Source of the DNA: Candidatus Zixiibacteriota bacterium
Lineage (GTDB): Bacteria; Zixibacteria; MSB-5A5; DSPP01
Length of the DNA stretch: 64,000 nucleotides
NCBI GenBank assembly: GCA_022614805.1
Contig: JAKEHY010000038.1
Span: forward strand, 248,001 to 312,000
Reading direction: 5' to 3'
The notes under the pieces were generated by a model. It made no database searches, was not told where the DNA came from, and was given only the letters and a program-made list of their open reading frames with translations. Below are positions 1-7,872 of this stretch, one piece after another. A program made the position numbers and the translations under genes. Positions within the stretch are counted from its first letter, which is position 1. The number at the start of each line of letters is the position of its first letter.

Positions 1-2298
1 AATGGAACCTTGGGTGCCGATATCGGTGACGTTGGTGGCGGAATGGATGCGTATCTGCTGGTTCAGGCAGTAGCTGGGCACAATGTTCACGCTGGCCGCC
101 ACAAGCACAACTGCTTGGTTGTTGGGGGGAGGCACCGAAGGGTCGTCTGTGTGGACGTAAAGCTTTATAAGCCCGCTGCGGGTGCCGGCGTCAAGGACCC
201 CCACTTCGGAAGCGTCGAACGTTAGGGTGAAATCATAGAAGCCGCCCAGCGGAACAAATTGGCCCGGATTGAGAGTGTGTGTCACCTGTAAAAGCCCCGG
301 GCCAGCCCCTTCATTCAGCGAGGGGTCAACCACCAAACTGTCGAGAAAGACTCCCGCGGGGTTGCAGCTGATGTTGCCGAAACGCAAGTTTACGGTATGC
401 GAGCCGCGCGGTGGAATTACAATCGAGCTCATGTTGGTAGTGTCCGGCGCTCTCACAAACAGGTCTGCACGGGCATCGCATTGAAGCGGCCGGGCTGGGG
501 CTTTGTAGAGCCGAATCTTGTTCAGCATAATCTGCCACGAGCCGGGGTCAGGCGTCTGGCCTGTGGGCCAGACCACCTCGCGGAAGCCCGGCTTGGGCCG
601 GGTTATGGAAAGTATCCAGATGGTGTCGTTGACCACCTCCGGGTAGGCCGCAAAGTAATCCTCGTGGATGCAGGGACTGGCGGCGGTTCCGGCACAACCG
701 GGGTTTTTGGTATCGGTCAGGTTGAACGGGATATCCCAAGCAATCCCGCCATTGTTTGAAACCGCATAGTAAATGTCAAAGTTGGCCAAAAGACCGGCCC
801 AGGGGTCATCCCACTGGTAGGTGGGAGCACCGTTTATGTCGTATTGTTCTCTCGGCTGGGACCAGATGGCATACAGAGCGTTGTTTGCCGAGTTATACGA
901 TAGGCCGAGGCCTGCGCCCCAAGGGCCTTGGGCAAAGCCGAACAGGGTGCCGGAACGGTCGGGCAGACGACCGTCGATGTTGATATTGGCTATCTTGTGC
1001 GGGCCGGATACCGAGCCATCCACCGCCACGGAAGCATGCCAGACGCGGCCGCCCACGCCGGGAAAACCATTGCCATTGTAATTGTTCCAGTCCGTCCATA
1101 TCACGTGCAGAATGGTTCCCACCAATACTCCTTGGAGTTGGTGGGGAATAGGGAGATAGGCTGGCAGGGAAAAATCGCCGGTGATGTCCGTCATCGGCCC
1201 CAAAGTAATGGAACCGGAGACCGGGTTGTACGTCCCCTTCACGTAGCACGGGCGCTCGGTAAGCCAGAAGGTGCTCGGGTTAGCCGGATTGGACATCCCC
1301 GTCAGGTAAAAAACGTCCCCGCCGTCGGAGGCAATCTCGACGGCGTTCCACCAGGAGGTGGACATTGGGCTCACTATTGGCGTTGTCCAAGTCAAACCCC
1401 GGTCGGTGGTGTAGTTGAAATAAACCTTGTTCGGGTCTTCGCCGTCATAGGTCGCCACCCAGACTGACTCGTTTATCGCCCTTGCCACCGGGTCGGTATT
1501 GGGAATTGTATAGTTGCCGTTCATCAACGTGTCGGGGGGAATCATAGAAAACCGCCCGGCGCATTCGGCGCTGTCCCGGATTGTGCCGGTACCCCGGAAG
1601 GACCAAATGTAAGCACCCAAATCAGTGCGCTGGATTAAGCGGTTGCCGTAAACAATTGTAGTTTGCGTGGGTGACGCGAAGTTCAGAACCCCGCCGCCCC
1701 ACATCAAATCAGAGATGTAGCCGTCACCGGTCGTGTCGGAGAGCCGGATGCCCGGAGGGGGATGGTCGAGCATACCGCTGCCGCCGCAGTTGTAGGAATT
1801 GTAGAAGAGGGGTATTCTGCTCTGAAGCGAGTCGGCTGCCGTACCGGTCCATGGAGACGTATTGTTACCGGTGAATATCGGGTAGACCATATGCACTTGG
1901 GCATTGCCGCCCACCAGATGCACCGAATGCTCACGCATATAGTTGTTGGTATAGGGAAACTCCACCGTTCCGGTCTGGACATCGATAAAAGGAACGGTCG
2001 TCGCCCCGATTCGGTTGGGGGCCAGGCTGCGGTATTCGGGCTCATCAGCGTCCCCCGGGAGCAGCAGGGGCAGGGAGGGATTGGGAACAGGATTGCGGTC
2101 GGGACCGTACCGAACCGGATTGGCTGGCAGCGGCCGAGTGGTTGCCGGTTGCTGGACTTCCCCCGGCGAACCCGTGCTCCCCGGCACTGGGGGCTTTTGG
2201 TCTTTCGGCAGAGGGAAGGCCGAGAAGTGGGGAAGCCAGCAAACGGCAAATAAAAAGACGGATAGGGGGAGCCAAAACTTTTTAAGATGGGCTGTCAT
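1..2298 (-). CDS. Secreted Asp-box (BNR-like) beta-propeller protein, C-terminus beyond window
   Basis: An open frame of 766 codons runs without a stop from ATG at 2298 to the window edge, so the C-terminus is missing. AGGAGCG lies 5-11 nt before the ATG. The N-terminus (MTAHLKKFWLPLSVFLF, then a Pro-rich linker) is a signal peptide. Two Asp-box-like motifs, TTDRGLTWT and SNNGGIAWD, point to a sialidase/BNR-type beta-propeller in the middle of the protein, and a beta-sandwich-like Thr/Val-rich region follows. No catalytic residues can be assigned. Other secreted proteins in the window end in dockerin-like repeats, so the missing end may as well (inference). It is probably a cell-surface or extracellular protein of unknown substrate. 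Confidence 0.8.
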   Translation of the reverse strand, partial: MTAHLKKFWLPLSVFLFAVCWLPHFSAFPLPKDQKPPVPGSTGSPGEVQQPATTRPLPANPVRYGPDRNPVPNPSLPLLLPGDADEPEYRSLAPNRIGATTVPFIDVQTGTVEFPYTNNYMREHSVHLVGGNAQVHMVYPIFTGNNTSPWTGTAADSLQSRIPLFYNSYNCGGSGMLDHPPPGIRLSDTTGDGYISDLMWGGGVLNFASPTQTTIVYGNRLIQRTDLGAYIWSFRGTGTIRDSAECAGRFSMIPPDTLMNGNYTIPNTDPVARAINESVWVATYDGEDPNKVYFNYTTDRGLTWTTPIVSPMSTSWWNAVEIASDGGDVFYLTGMSNPANPSTFWLTERPCYVKGTYNPVSGSITLGPMTDITGDFSLPAYLPIPHQLQGVLVGTILHVIWTDWNNYNGNGFPGVGGRVWHASVAVDGSVSGPHKIANINIDGRLPDRSGTLFGFAQGPWGAGLGLSYNSANNALYAIWSQPREQYDINGAPTYQWDDPWAGLLANFDIYYAVSNNGGIAWDIPFNLTDTKNPGCAGTAASPCIHEDYFAAYPEVVNDTIWILSITRPKPGFREVVWPTGQTPDPGSWQIMLNKIRLYKAPARPLQCDARADLFVRAPDTTNMSSIVIPPRGSHTVNLRFGNISCNPAGVFLDSLVVDPSLNEGAGPGLLQVTHTLNPGQFVPLGGFYDFTLTFDASEVGVLDAGTRSGLIKLYVHTDDPSVPPPNNQAVVLVAASVNIVPSYCLNQQIRIHSATNVTDIGTQGSI

Positions 2299-2302
2299 AC
2301 CA

Positions 2303-2335
2303 ACGCTCCTTTCTTTTGATGGGCGTGGGGAACCC
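2303..2335 (-). promoter_or_regulatory. 5' leader motif copy A with ribosome-binding site
   Basis: On the minus strand this reads GGGTTCCCCACGCCC, a 3-nt variable part, then AAAAGAAAGGAGCGT. Nearly the same 33-34 nt recur at 4286-4319 before a different gene. It contains the Shine-Dalgarno AGGAG for the gene starting at 2298. The strong conservation upstream of the SD suggests a shared leader function rather than chance. Confidence 0.55.
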
Positions 2336-2460
2336 ACTCGCTTCTAAATATACTACGCAGGCCGTTCATAGTTTGCGAGTGCCGTTTTTTATTTTAATCT
2401 CTCCCAAAACGACGCACAAAGGCGATGGTTTTTCCTTTCTTTTAGGGCGCGGGGCGCCCG

Positions 2461-2536
2461 CTTCCATGCTTTAATAAAGCAGGGAAGGCGGACTTTTCAA
2501 CGCAAAAATTTTTGCGGAAAGCGCAAAAAATTTTGC
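2461..2536. repeat. Cluster of three hairpins/palindromes
   Basis: Three inverted repeats follow the stop of the TPR regulator. The first is CTTCC..TGCTTT/AAAGCA..GGAAG (2461-2487). The second is the perfect palindrome CGCAAAAATTTTTGCG (2501-2516). The third is GCAAAAAATTTTGC (2523-2536). Their T-tracts could end minus-strand transcription from 4217, but none is a textbook GC-stem plus U-run terminator. Confidence 0.45.
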
Positions 2537-2543
2537 AGGGGGG

Positions 2544-4217
2544 TCAGACCTCTATTTGGTAGCGCTTAATTTTGTATTGCAGGGTTTGCCGGAGCAGTCC
2601 CAGTTTTTTTGCCGCCAGGGAAATACTTCCGCCGGCTTCGGCCAACGCCTGGGAAATTTTTTCTTTCTCAATCAATTCGTGCGTCTGCCGGAGGGGGGTG
2701 TTCGTCCGCACCGAGTCGAAATGTTCAAGGAGCGCTTGGGCTCTTTTTCTCCAAGACGGCTGTTCGAGCTTTTTAAAAATCTCCCTGGCCCTTATGATTT
2801 TAGGCTGGATTTCAGCCAAGGCGAAGGCCCCTTGCTCGGCGGCGATTACAACCGTTTTGGCCAGTTCCCATTCGTTCCCGCAGGACTCAAAAATGTCGAC
2901 CGCTTTTTTGAAATCGTTCTGGGCGGGCCGGAGTTGTTCCATTCCAACATGGCAAACCCCCATCCCGCGATAAAGGGCCCCTTCCACCAGTTTTTCGGGC
3001 CATTTTGACAGATGCTCCCGGCAGAGGGCGAAGGTTTTCACGGCGCGGTCGTATTCTTTGCGTGCCACATACACTTCACCCAGCTTCTGCCAGGCTTCGG
3101 CCACCGGTTCCCCTTGAGGAGATACCTGTTGCGAAATTTCGAGCACTTTTTTTAGATGCCCCTCCGCTTCCCCCAACCGCCCCTCCGCCATTTCGAGGTC
3201 GGCCAGGTATCCGTGGCAATACTTCGAAAGCCCAATGAGCTTCTTTTCCGTGCAAATACTTTGGGCTTCGGTGAAGGCCTTGCGGCTTTCTTTCAGCCGG
3301 CCCTGCAGGAGGTAGGTATGGCCCGATAGAAGCAAAGCCGTCGCATACCTGGGAAAATCGTTGGACTTTTTGGCGGCTGCCAGAATGTCGGGCAGGGAAG
3401 TGAGGAGCGGTCTCCAGCTGCCAGCCAGAAGCTGGCAGACGGCCACATTGGACCGTAAAACCAGTTCAAAGTAGTGATTTTTGGCTTTTAGACTGTAATT
3501 TCTGGCTTGTTCCAGGATTTGAATGGCCAGCGGTAATTCACCCCGGCTAAGGTGCACCATCGAAATTCCGTTTAGCGTTTCGGCCAGCGAGCCCCAGTCC
3601 CGGGAGAGCCGGAAGGCGGTTGCGGCCCACTCCAGGTGTTCCAGCGCTTCGGCCGGTTTTCCCAGATGCCGAAGGATGCTGCCGGCCAGTTGATGGAGTT
3701 TGGCCAGGGGGTTCAAGTTCTTGAGGGATGCGGAGATTTCAAAGATGCGGCGCTCCAGCACGGCCCGTTTTCGTCCGTCTTCGTCCAAGTTATGGCCCTC
3801 CAGTCCCTCCAACAGCGCCACCTCGATCGCGCGCAACTGTTTCAGATTTTTCGCCACGAAGTTCGGCAGGTTTTCCGGTTGCGGCAAGAGAGGCAGCCGG
3901 TGGACCCGACCGAAAATTCGCAAAGCCTGGTCCGTTTCTTCCCAAGCGGAAAGCTGGTTTCCCTGCCAAAAGAAAACCCATCCGCGCAGGTAGTGGTACC
4001 GGTAGGCCTCCGGCGAAGAGGGAGCAATGGGGTACGTTTTGCCGGCTTCTTCGAGTCGTTTTTTCGCTTCGGTGTAGCGCTTGGCCGGGATGGCTTCTTC
4101 GACAAGGCCAAGGAGCCGGGAAAGTTCCGGCCGGCCGGCCGGCGATTTGGAGGCCTCTGTTTTTTTTGTTGCCGTTTGTTTTCGTTTTTTAAGCGAGCGT
4201 TGCACGTCCAATCTCAT
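2544..4217 (-). CDS. TPR-repeat regulator with C-terminal Fis-type HTH
   Basis: This 557-residue protein is mostly tetratricopeptide helices (about residues 35-500; for example ALEHLEWAATAFRLSRDWGS and AWQKLGEVYVARKEYDRAVK). It ends in a Fis-type helix-turn-helix (ISLAAKKLGLLRQTLQYKI). It lacks the sigma-54 AAA+ domain present in the neighbouring 941-residue protein with the same TPR and HTH ends. It may therefore bind DNA without activating RpoN, or act as partner or antagonist (inference). The ATG at 4217 has GGAG only 3 nt upstream and overlaps the stop of a possible 22-codon leader ORF. A TTG at 4241 is the alternative start. A strong promoter lies at 4331-4358. No ligand is evident. Confidence 0.8.
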   Translation of the reverse strand: MRLDVQRSLKKRKQTATKKTEASKSPAGRPELSRLLGLVEEAIPAKRYTEAKKRLEEAGKTYPIAPSSPEAYRYHYLRGWVFFWQGNQLSAWEETDQALRIFGRVHRLPLLPQPENLPNFVAKNLKQLRAIEVALLEGLEGHNLDEDGRKRAVLERRIFEISASLKNLNPLAKLHQLAGSILRHLGKPAEALEHLEWAATAFRLSRDWGSLAETLNGISMVHLSRGELPLAIQILEQARNYSLKAKNHYFELVLRSNVAVCQLLAGSWRPLLTSLPDILAAAKKSNDFPRYATALLLSGHTYLLQGRLKESRKAFTEAQSICTEKKLIGLSKYCHGYLADLEMAEGRLGEAEGHLKKVLEISQQVSPQGEPVAEAWQKLGEVYVARKEYDRAVKTFALCREHLSKWPEKLVEGALYRGMGVCHVGMEQLRPAQNDFKKAVDIFESCGNEWELAKTVVIAAEQGAFALAEIQPKIIRAREIFKKLEQPSWRKRAQALLEHFDSVRTNTPLRQTHELIEKEKISQALAEAGGSISLAAKKLGLLRQTLQYKIKRYQIEV

Positions 4218-4282
4218 TTTCTCCGAAAAGATTTTGTGCAAAGAAAGGGTTCCAAACGGGAGCGTTTTCTACGAACCGGCAA
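4214..4282 (-). CDS. Possible 22-residue leader ORF coupled to the TPR regulator
   Basis: TTG at 4282 has AGGAG 6 nt upstream. It opens 22 codons (LPVRRKRSRLEPFLCTKSFRRK, very basic) whose TGA overlaps the regulator's ATG as ATGA. The SD matches the one before the Asp-box gene at 2298, so it looks used. It may serve translational coupling. There is no homology to support a peptide function. Confidence 0.35.
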   Translation of the reverse strand: MPVRRKRSRLEPFLCTKSFRRK

Positions 4283-4285
4283 TAC

Positions 4286-4319
4286 ACGCTCCTTTCTTTT
4301 TCCCGGGCGAGGGGAACCC
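4286..4319 (-). promoter_or_regulatory. 5' leader motif copy B with ribosome-binding site
   Basis: Minus strand: GGGTTCCCCTCGCCC, GGG, then AAAAAGAAAGGAGCGT. It differs from copy A (2303-2335) at only a few positions plus one inserted base. It lies between the promoter at 4331-4358 and the leader ORF, so it would be transcribed as 5' UTR. Confidence 0.55.
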
Positions 4320-4330
4320 TTTCGATCAGT

Positions 4331-4358
4331 ATAATACCCGACCAAGACCGGCTGTCAA
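4331..4358 (-). promoter_or_regulatory. Sigma-70-like promoter of the TPR regulator
   Basis: On the minus strand TTGACA (4358-4353), a 16-bp spacer and TATTAT (4336-4331). The predicted start near 4324 would yield an mRNA beginning close to leader motif B. This is one of the best promoter matches in the window. Confidence 0.7.
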
Positions 4359-4616
4359 TAATTTTTTGGAGGGTCTTTGGCTTTGGAGGGTCAAACTCGG
4401 CGTTAGGGGAAAGATGGGGGAGAAGATTTTGCTTGCTTTTTGAAACCGAATGATTAAAATTATAGTTATAAGATTTTGAAATGCTTGCGTATATGGAAAT
4501 GAAGGTGGGTAGGACGGAAAGAAGAGAGGAAACCCCGAACGCCACGGTAGGTGGTGGCTTTTGTGTCAAAGGCCAGGAAAGTGTCACACATTAAAAAGTT
4601 CTTAAAGAGAGGGTTT
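4359..4616 (+). other. Intergenic region before the small secreted protein
   Basis: AT-rich stretch without a convincing gene. A candidate promoter for the plus-strand gene is TTGAAA (4440-4445), 15 bp, TATAGT (4461-4466). GAGAGGG just before the ATG at 4617 is the likely SD. No good -24/-12 sigma-54 site was found. Confidence 0.35.
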
Positions 4617-4910
4617 ATGTTTAAAAAATGGCTGGCGGTTCTGGGAGCGGTGGTTTTGTTGGTCTGCACTTCCCAATTGCTCTGGGGTGGGGGAGGCGGC
4701 GGGGACGACCATCCTTGGAACGAAGCAACCGGTAGCAGCGGAACAAGCAGTTCGGTAACTTCGACCGTCAATACCCAGGCCGGCTATCCGTTAACCCGGA
4801 TTTACATCGTGCGGCCGGCTCCGATGGGAGGGTTTTATCTCATCCGGATAAGCCTGCCTTCCGATGCGTCCGCAAAAACGGCCGCTGGCGTTAAAAAAGC
4901 CGGGAACTGA
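4617..4910 (+). CDS. Small secreted Gly-rich protein of unknown function
   Basis: A 97-residue protein with a clear signal peptide (MFKKWLAVLGAVVLLVCTSQ), then a run of six Gly and two Asp, a Ser/Thr-rich linker and a short beta-like part (YPLTRIYIVRPAPMGGFYLI). The ATG at 4617 was preferred over an upstream in-frame start at 4551 because it begins the signal peptide. It lies 17 nt before the TPR/sigma-54 activator and is probably co-transcribed. I do not recognise the family. A small exported product beside a TPR regulator recalls peptide-sensing RRNPP systems, but that is only an analogy. Confidence 0.65.
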   Translation: MFKKWLAVLGAVVLLVCTSQLLWGGGGGGDDHPWNEATGSSGTSSSVTSTVNTQAGYPLTRIYIVRPAPMGGFYLIRISLPSDASAKTAAGVKKAGN

Positions 4911-4927
4911 AAAACCAGACCGACTGA

Positions 4928-7753
4928 ATGGACAACGAGAGGCAGCCTGTCACCGCCTTGGTTCGCCAACTGGAGGCGGTGGAGGTCTTAGTCGAGAAAA
5001 GGGAGTATCTAAAGGCCAAGGCGGAATTGGCGGAACTGGTCAATACGTTCCGCCCGGTTCCTCACACGGCCGAATGGGCTCATCTTTCTTATTTGGAAGC
5101 TTTGGTCGGCCAAGCGGTCGGAGATTTCGCTTGGGCACGTCAGAAGGCGGCTGAAGCCTACGAGTTTTTCAAAAATACGGGCGAACACCGCCACACCGCT
5201 CAAATCCAATACGTTTTCGGACTGATTGAAACCGCCCAGGGTAATCTTAAAGAGGCGGAGCAGCAATTAAAAGAAGCGGTCTTCGGTTTCCGCCGGGCCG
5301 CAGATTTGGCCGGGGCCGTCGACGCCCTGAGCCGGTTGGCAAGAGTTTACTGCATCATTTTCGATTTCCAGCGGGCGTGCGAAGTTTTGGCCGAGGGGAT
5401 GGAATTGGCGCACCGGCTCGGGGATGCCAGACGCACCGCCTGGCTGGGCGCAAACGAGGGGCGCATTTTACTGCTTTTGGGGGATTGGAACACGGCCATC
5501 GAGCGTTTCAATACTGCGCGCTCATCGGACCTGGAACAGGGGGATGACTTAAACCTCTCCAAAGACTTGCTTTCTCTCGGATATGCCTACTTGTGCAAGG
5601 GTGATTATGCGGTTGCGGAAAGATATCTGAACGAGGCCTACGCAAAAATCATTGCCTCCAGCGCTATGTGGGAACTGGGTATCTGGTATGAGTATGCCGG
5701 TGAGCTTAAAGCGGTTCGGGGAGATTATGAAGGGGCGGAGGAATTATATCTAAAGGGGGTCGAGTTGAGCGAGCGCATTGCGCCCGAATCGGCCTTGGTT
5801 TCGCAGACCTATCGGCTCTATGCCGAATTGATGGTTCTGCGGAACGATTTTGAACGCGCCCGCCGTTTTGCCCAAACGGCTTACGCCGTGGCCACTCGAT
5901 TGGGGGAACGGATTGAAATCGGCGCATTGCTGCGGGTGTTCGGCCGCACGACAGCGGCCGCCGGGGATTTCGTTGAGAGCCGCCGGTATTTTACCGAAAG
6001 CATCGCCCTTTTAAAGGACCTAAAAGTTCGGCGGGAGCTTTTCTTAACCTATCTGGAAGCCATCCAAAGTGGCAGTTTCTCTTTGGAGGAAGTAGCCGGA
6101 TTTTTGGCCCGTGCGGTGCGGCTGGCGGAAGGCCTGAAATCGGGCCGTATGGTCAAGGAGGCCCAAAAAGCAGCGGCTCGAGTCTTTGAGGCCCGCGGTG
6201 CTTTGGATTTGGCTCTGGGGGTCTGGGTCGGCATGAAAACCGACACGGAAGCGGAAAGCAAGATTTTGGAGCTGGAAGAGAAACTGGCCGCCCGGGCCAC
6301 CTCCAGCGAGAACGAGTACCGGCTGTTTCGTCTGGTCACTTCCGACCCGACCGGAGAGGAGGCCTTCAAGAAAGGGGACATAGAAGGGCTTTTGCGTTTT
6401 TTGGAAAAGAAGACGGGTACAAGCCGGGTGGCCCTGTTGGCCCAAAAAAGCCGGGATGAAAAGACCAGTTTCTGGGGCCTGGGAATCGACGAAAAAGAGG
6501 TGGGGGAAAAAGTTCTGAACCCGGAAACCAGCGAGTTGAAATCGGAAAAGCCGGCTTTGTTCATCGGGGGTGAGGAAAAGGTGGCCTCGTTCATCACGGT
6601 TCCCTTCCAGCCCTCCGGTTACCGGTATGCTGTTTTATTTCTGGAGCGGGGGCCCGCGTCGGAGCGGCCGGTGTTTCTGGAAAAGGAGTTCTGTTTTGCT
6701 GTGGCTTTCGCCGATTTGGCGGCCTTCAAGCTTTTGGAAAAAGACCACGCCGAACTGGCCGCCACCACGCAGAAGCTTTTATCCCAATTGGAGGAGTCGG
6801 CGGTTTTCCCGAACATCATCACCCGCTCCGAGGGGATGCAGCGGACGCTTTCCCGCCTGGAACAGGTCAAAGATTCCGACCTCCCCATCCTTTTGGAAGG
6901 AGAGACTGGCACGGGGAAGGATTTGTTGGCCAAGGCGATTCATTACTCTTCCACCCGCAAAAAAGGACACTTCGTGGCGGTCAACTGCGCCGCTTTGCCG
7001 GAGTCGATTCTGGAATCGGAGCTTTTCGGCCATAAGAAGGGGGCCTTTACCGGGGCTCTGGCGGACAAAATCGGCCTTTTGGAGGAAGCCGACGGCGGCA
7101 CCCTCTACTTGGACGAGGTTGCGGAGATTCCGCTTTCCATGCAGGTCAAACTGCTGCGGATTCTGGAAGAAAAAGAGTTTTTCCGGCTGGGGGAGACCCG
7201 GCCGCGGAAAATCGACATTCGCATCATTTCGGCCACCAACCGGGACGTAAAAGCCCAGGTGAGCGCAGGATTATTCCGCAAGGATTTGTATTACCGGCTC
7301 AACACCATCAACGTCACCCTGCCCCCCCTGCGGGAGCGCCGGGAAGACATCTCACTTTTGGTGGATTATCTGTTGAAACGGGCTGCCGAGCAGGCCCACC
7401 GGCCGGTGCCGACCCTTTCGCCGGAGGTTTTGCGCTTCCTTTTCGCCTACGATTACCCTGGCAATGTCCGGGAGCTGGCCAATGAGCTTTCCCGTCTGGT
7501 GGCTTTGGCCCCTCCTTCCGGCGTCGCCACCAAAGAGATTCTTTCGGAAAAGTTTTTCCCCCGTCCAACTGGCTCTTCCTTGGACTGGGACGGCTCATTG
7601 GAGGAGCGGGTCTGCCTGTTTGAGAAGGAGGAAATCGTCCGGGCTCTGGAATCGGCCCGCTTCGTTAAAGCCCAGGCGGCCCGAATTTTGGGCGTTCCGG
7701 TCTCCACACTGCGTTACAAAATGGAGAAGTACGGCATCGCCGACACGGAATAG
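4928..7753 (+). CDS. Sigma-54-dependent activator with TPR sensor, GAF-like and Fis HTH domains
   Basis: The 941 residues comprise TPR helices (about 10-470), a GAF-like segment (about 485-600), an AAA+ domain and a C-terminal Fis-type HTH (about 898-941, KAQAARILGVPVSTLRYKM). The AAA+ part has Walker A GETGTGKD (near residue 658), the sigma-54-contacting loop GAFTGA (near 705) and Walker B GGTLYLDE (near 723), so it should be a working enhancer-binding ATPase. The N-terminal TPRs replace the usual receiver domain and presumably sense a protein or peptide. RpoN is encoded at 15360-16904. The ATG follows the small secreted gene by 17 nt. The targets are unknown. Confidence 0.92.
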   Translation: MDNERQPVTALVRQLEAVEVLVEKREYLKAKAELAELVNTFRPVPHTAEWAHLSYLEALVGQAVGDFAWARQKAAEAYEFFKNTGEHRHTAQIQYVFGLIETAQGNLKEAEQQLKEAVFGFRRAADLAGAVDALSRLARVYCIIFDFQRACEVLAEGMELAHRLGDARRTAWLGANEGRILLLLGDWNTAIERFNTARSSDLEQGDDLNLSKDLLSLGYAYLCKGDYAVAERYLNEAYAKIIASSAMWELGIWYEYAGELKAVRGDYEGAEELYLKGVELSERIAPESALVSQTYRLYAELMVLRNDFERARRFAQTAYAVATRLGERIEIGALLRVFGRTTAAAGDFVESRRYFTESIALLKDLKVRRELFLTYLEAIQSGSFSLEEVAGFLARAVRLAEGLKSGRMVKEAQKAAARVFEARGALDLALGVWVGMKTDTEAESKILELEEKLAARATSSENEYRLFRLVTSDPTGEEAFKKGDIEGLLRFLEKKTGTSRVALLAQKSRDEKTSFWGLGIDEKEVGEKVLNPETSELKSEKPALFIGGEEKVASFITVPFQPSGYRYAVLFLERGPASERPVFLEKEFCFAVAFADLAAFKLLEKDHAELAATTQKLLSQLEESAVFPNIITRSEGMQRTLSRLEQVKDSDLPILLEGETGTGKDLLAKAIHYSSTRKKGHFVAVNCAALPESILESELFGHKKGAFTGALADKIGLLEEADGGTLYLDEVAEIPLSMQVKLLRILEEKEFFRLGETRPRKIDIRIISATNRDVKAQVSAGLFRKDLYYRLNTINVTLPPLRERREDISLLVDYLLKRAAEQAHRPVPTLSPEVLRFLFAYDYPGNVRELANELSRLVALAPPSGVATKEILSEKFFPRPTGSSLDWDGSLEERVCLFEKEEIVRALESARFVKAQAARILGVPVSTLRYKMEKYGIADTE

Positions 7754-7820
7754 CTGGCTTTTCCGGTCGAAAATATCTTCGGTTTTACCAAACACTTCGC
7801 AAAACCCCCAGAAAAAGCTT

Positions 7821-7848
7821 TTGACTTCCCCGCACTTTTTTTTACTTT
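7821..7848 (+). promoter_or_regulatory. Candidate promoter for lpdA
   Basis: TTGACT (7821-7826), a 16-bp spacer and TACTTT (7843-7848). The -10 match is weak, but the location, 24 nt before the lpdA ATG and its SD GGAAGGGA, is right. Confidence 0.35.
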
Positions 7849-7872
7849 TCAGAGTTTACAGGAAGGGAAGCT

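Noticed and set aside
397-1467. Plus-strand open frames opposite the Asp-box gene (for example 928-1467)
   Set aside because: They lie opposite a 766-codon uninterrupted minus-strand frame with signal peptide and SD. Their translations have no domain-like pattern.
4368-4384. Possible -24/-12 (sigma-54) site upstream of the small secreted gene
   Set aside because: The GG/GC spacing fits, but TTGGCAC and TTGC are each broken (TTGGAGG, TGGC). It is 230 nt before the gene.
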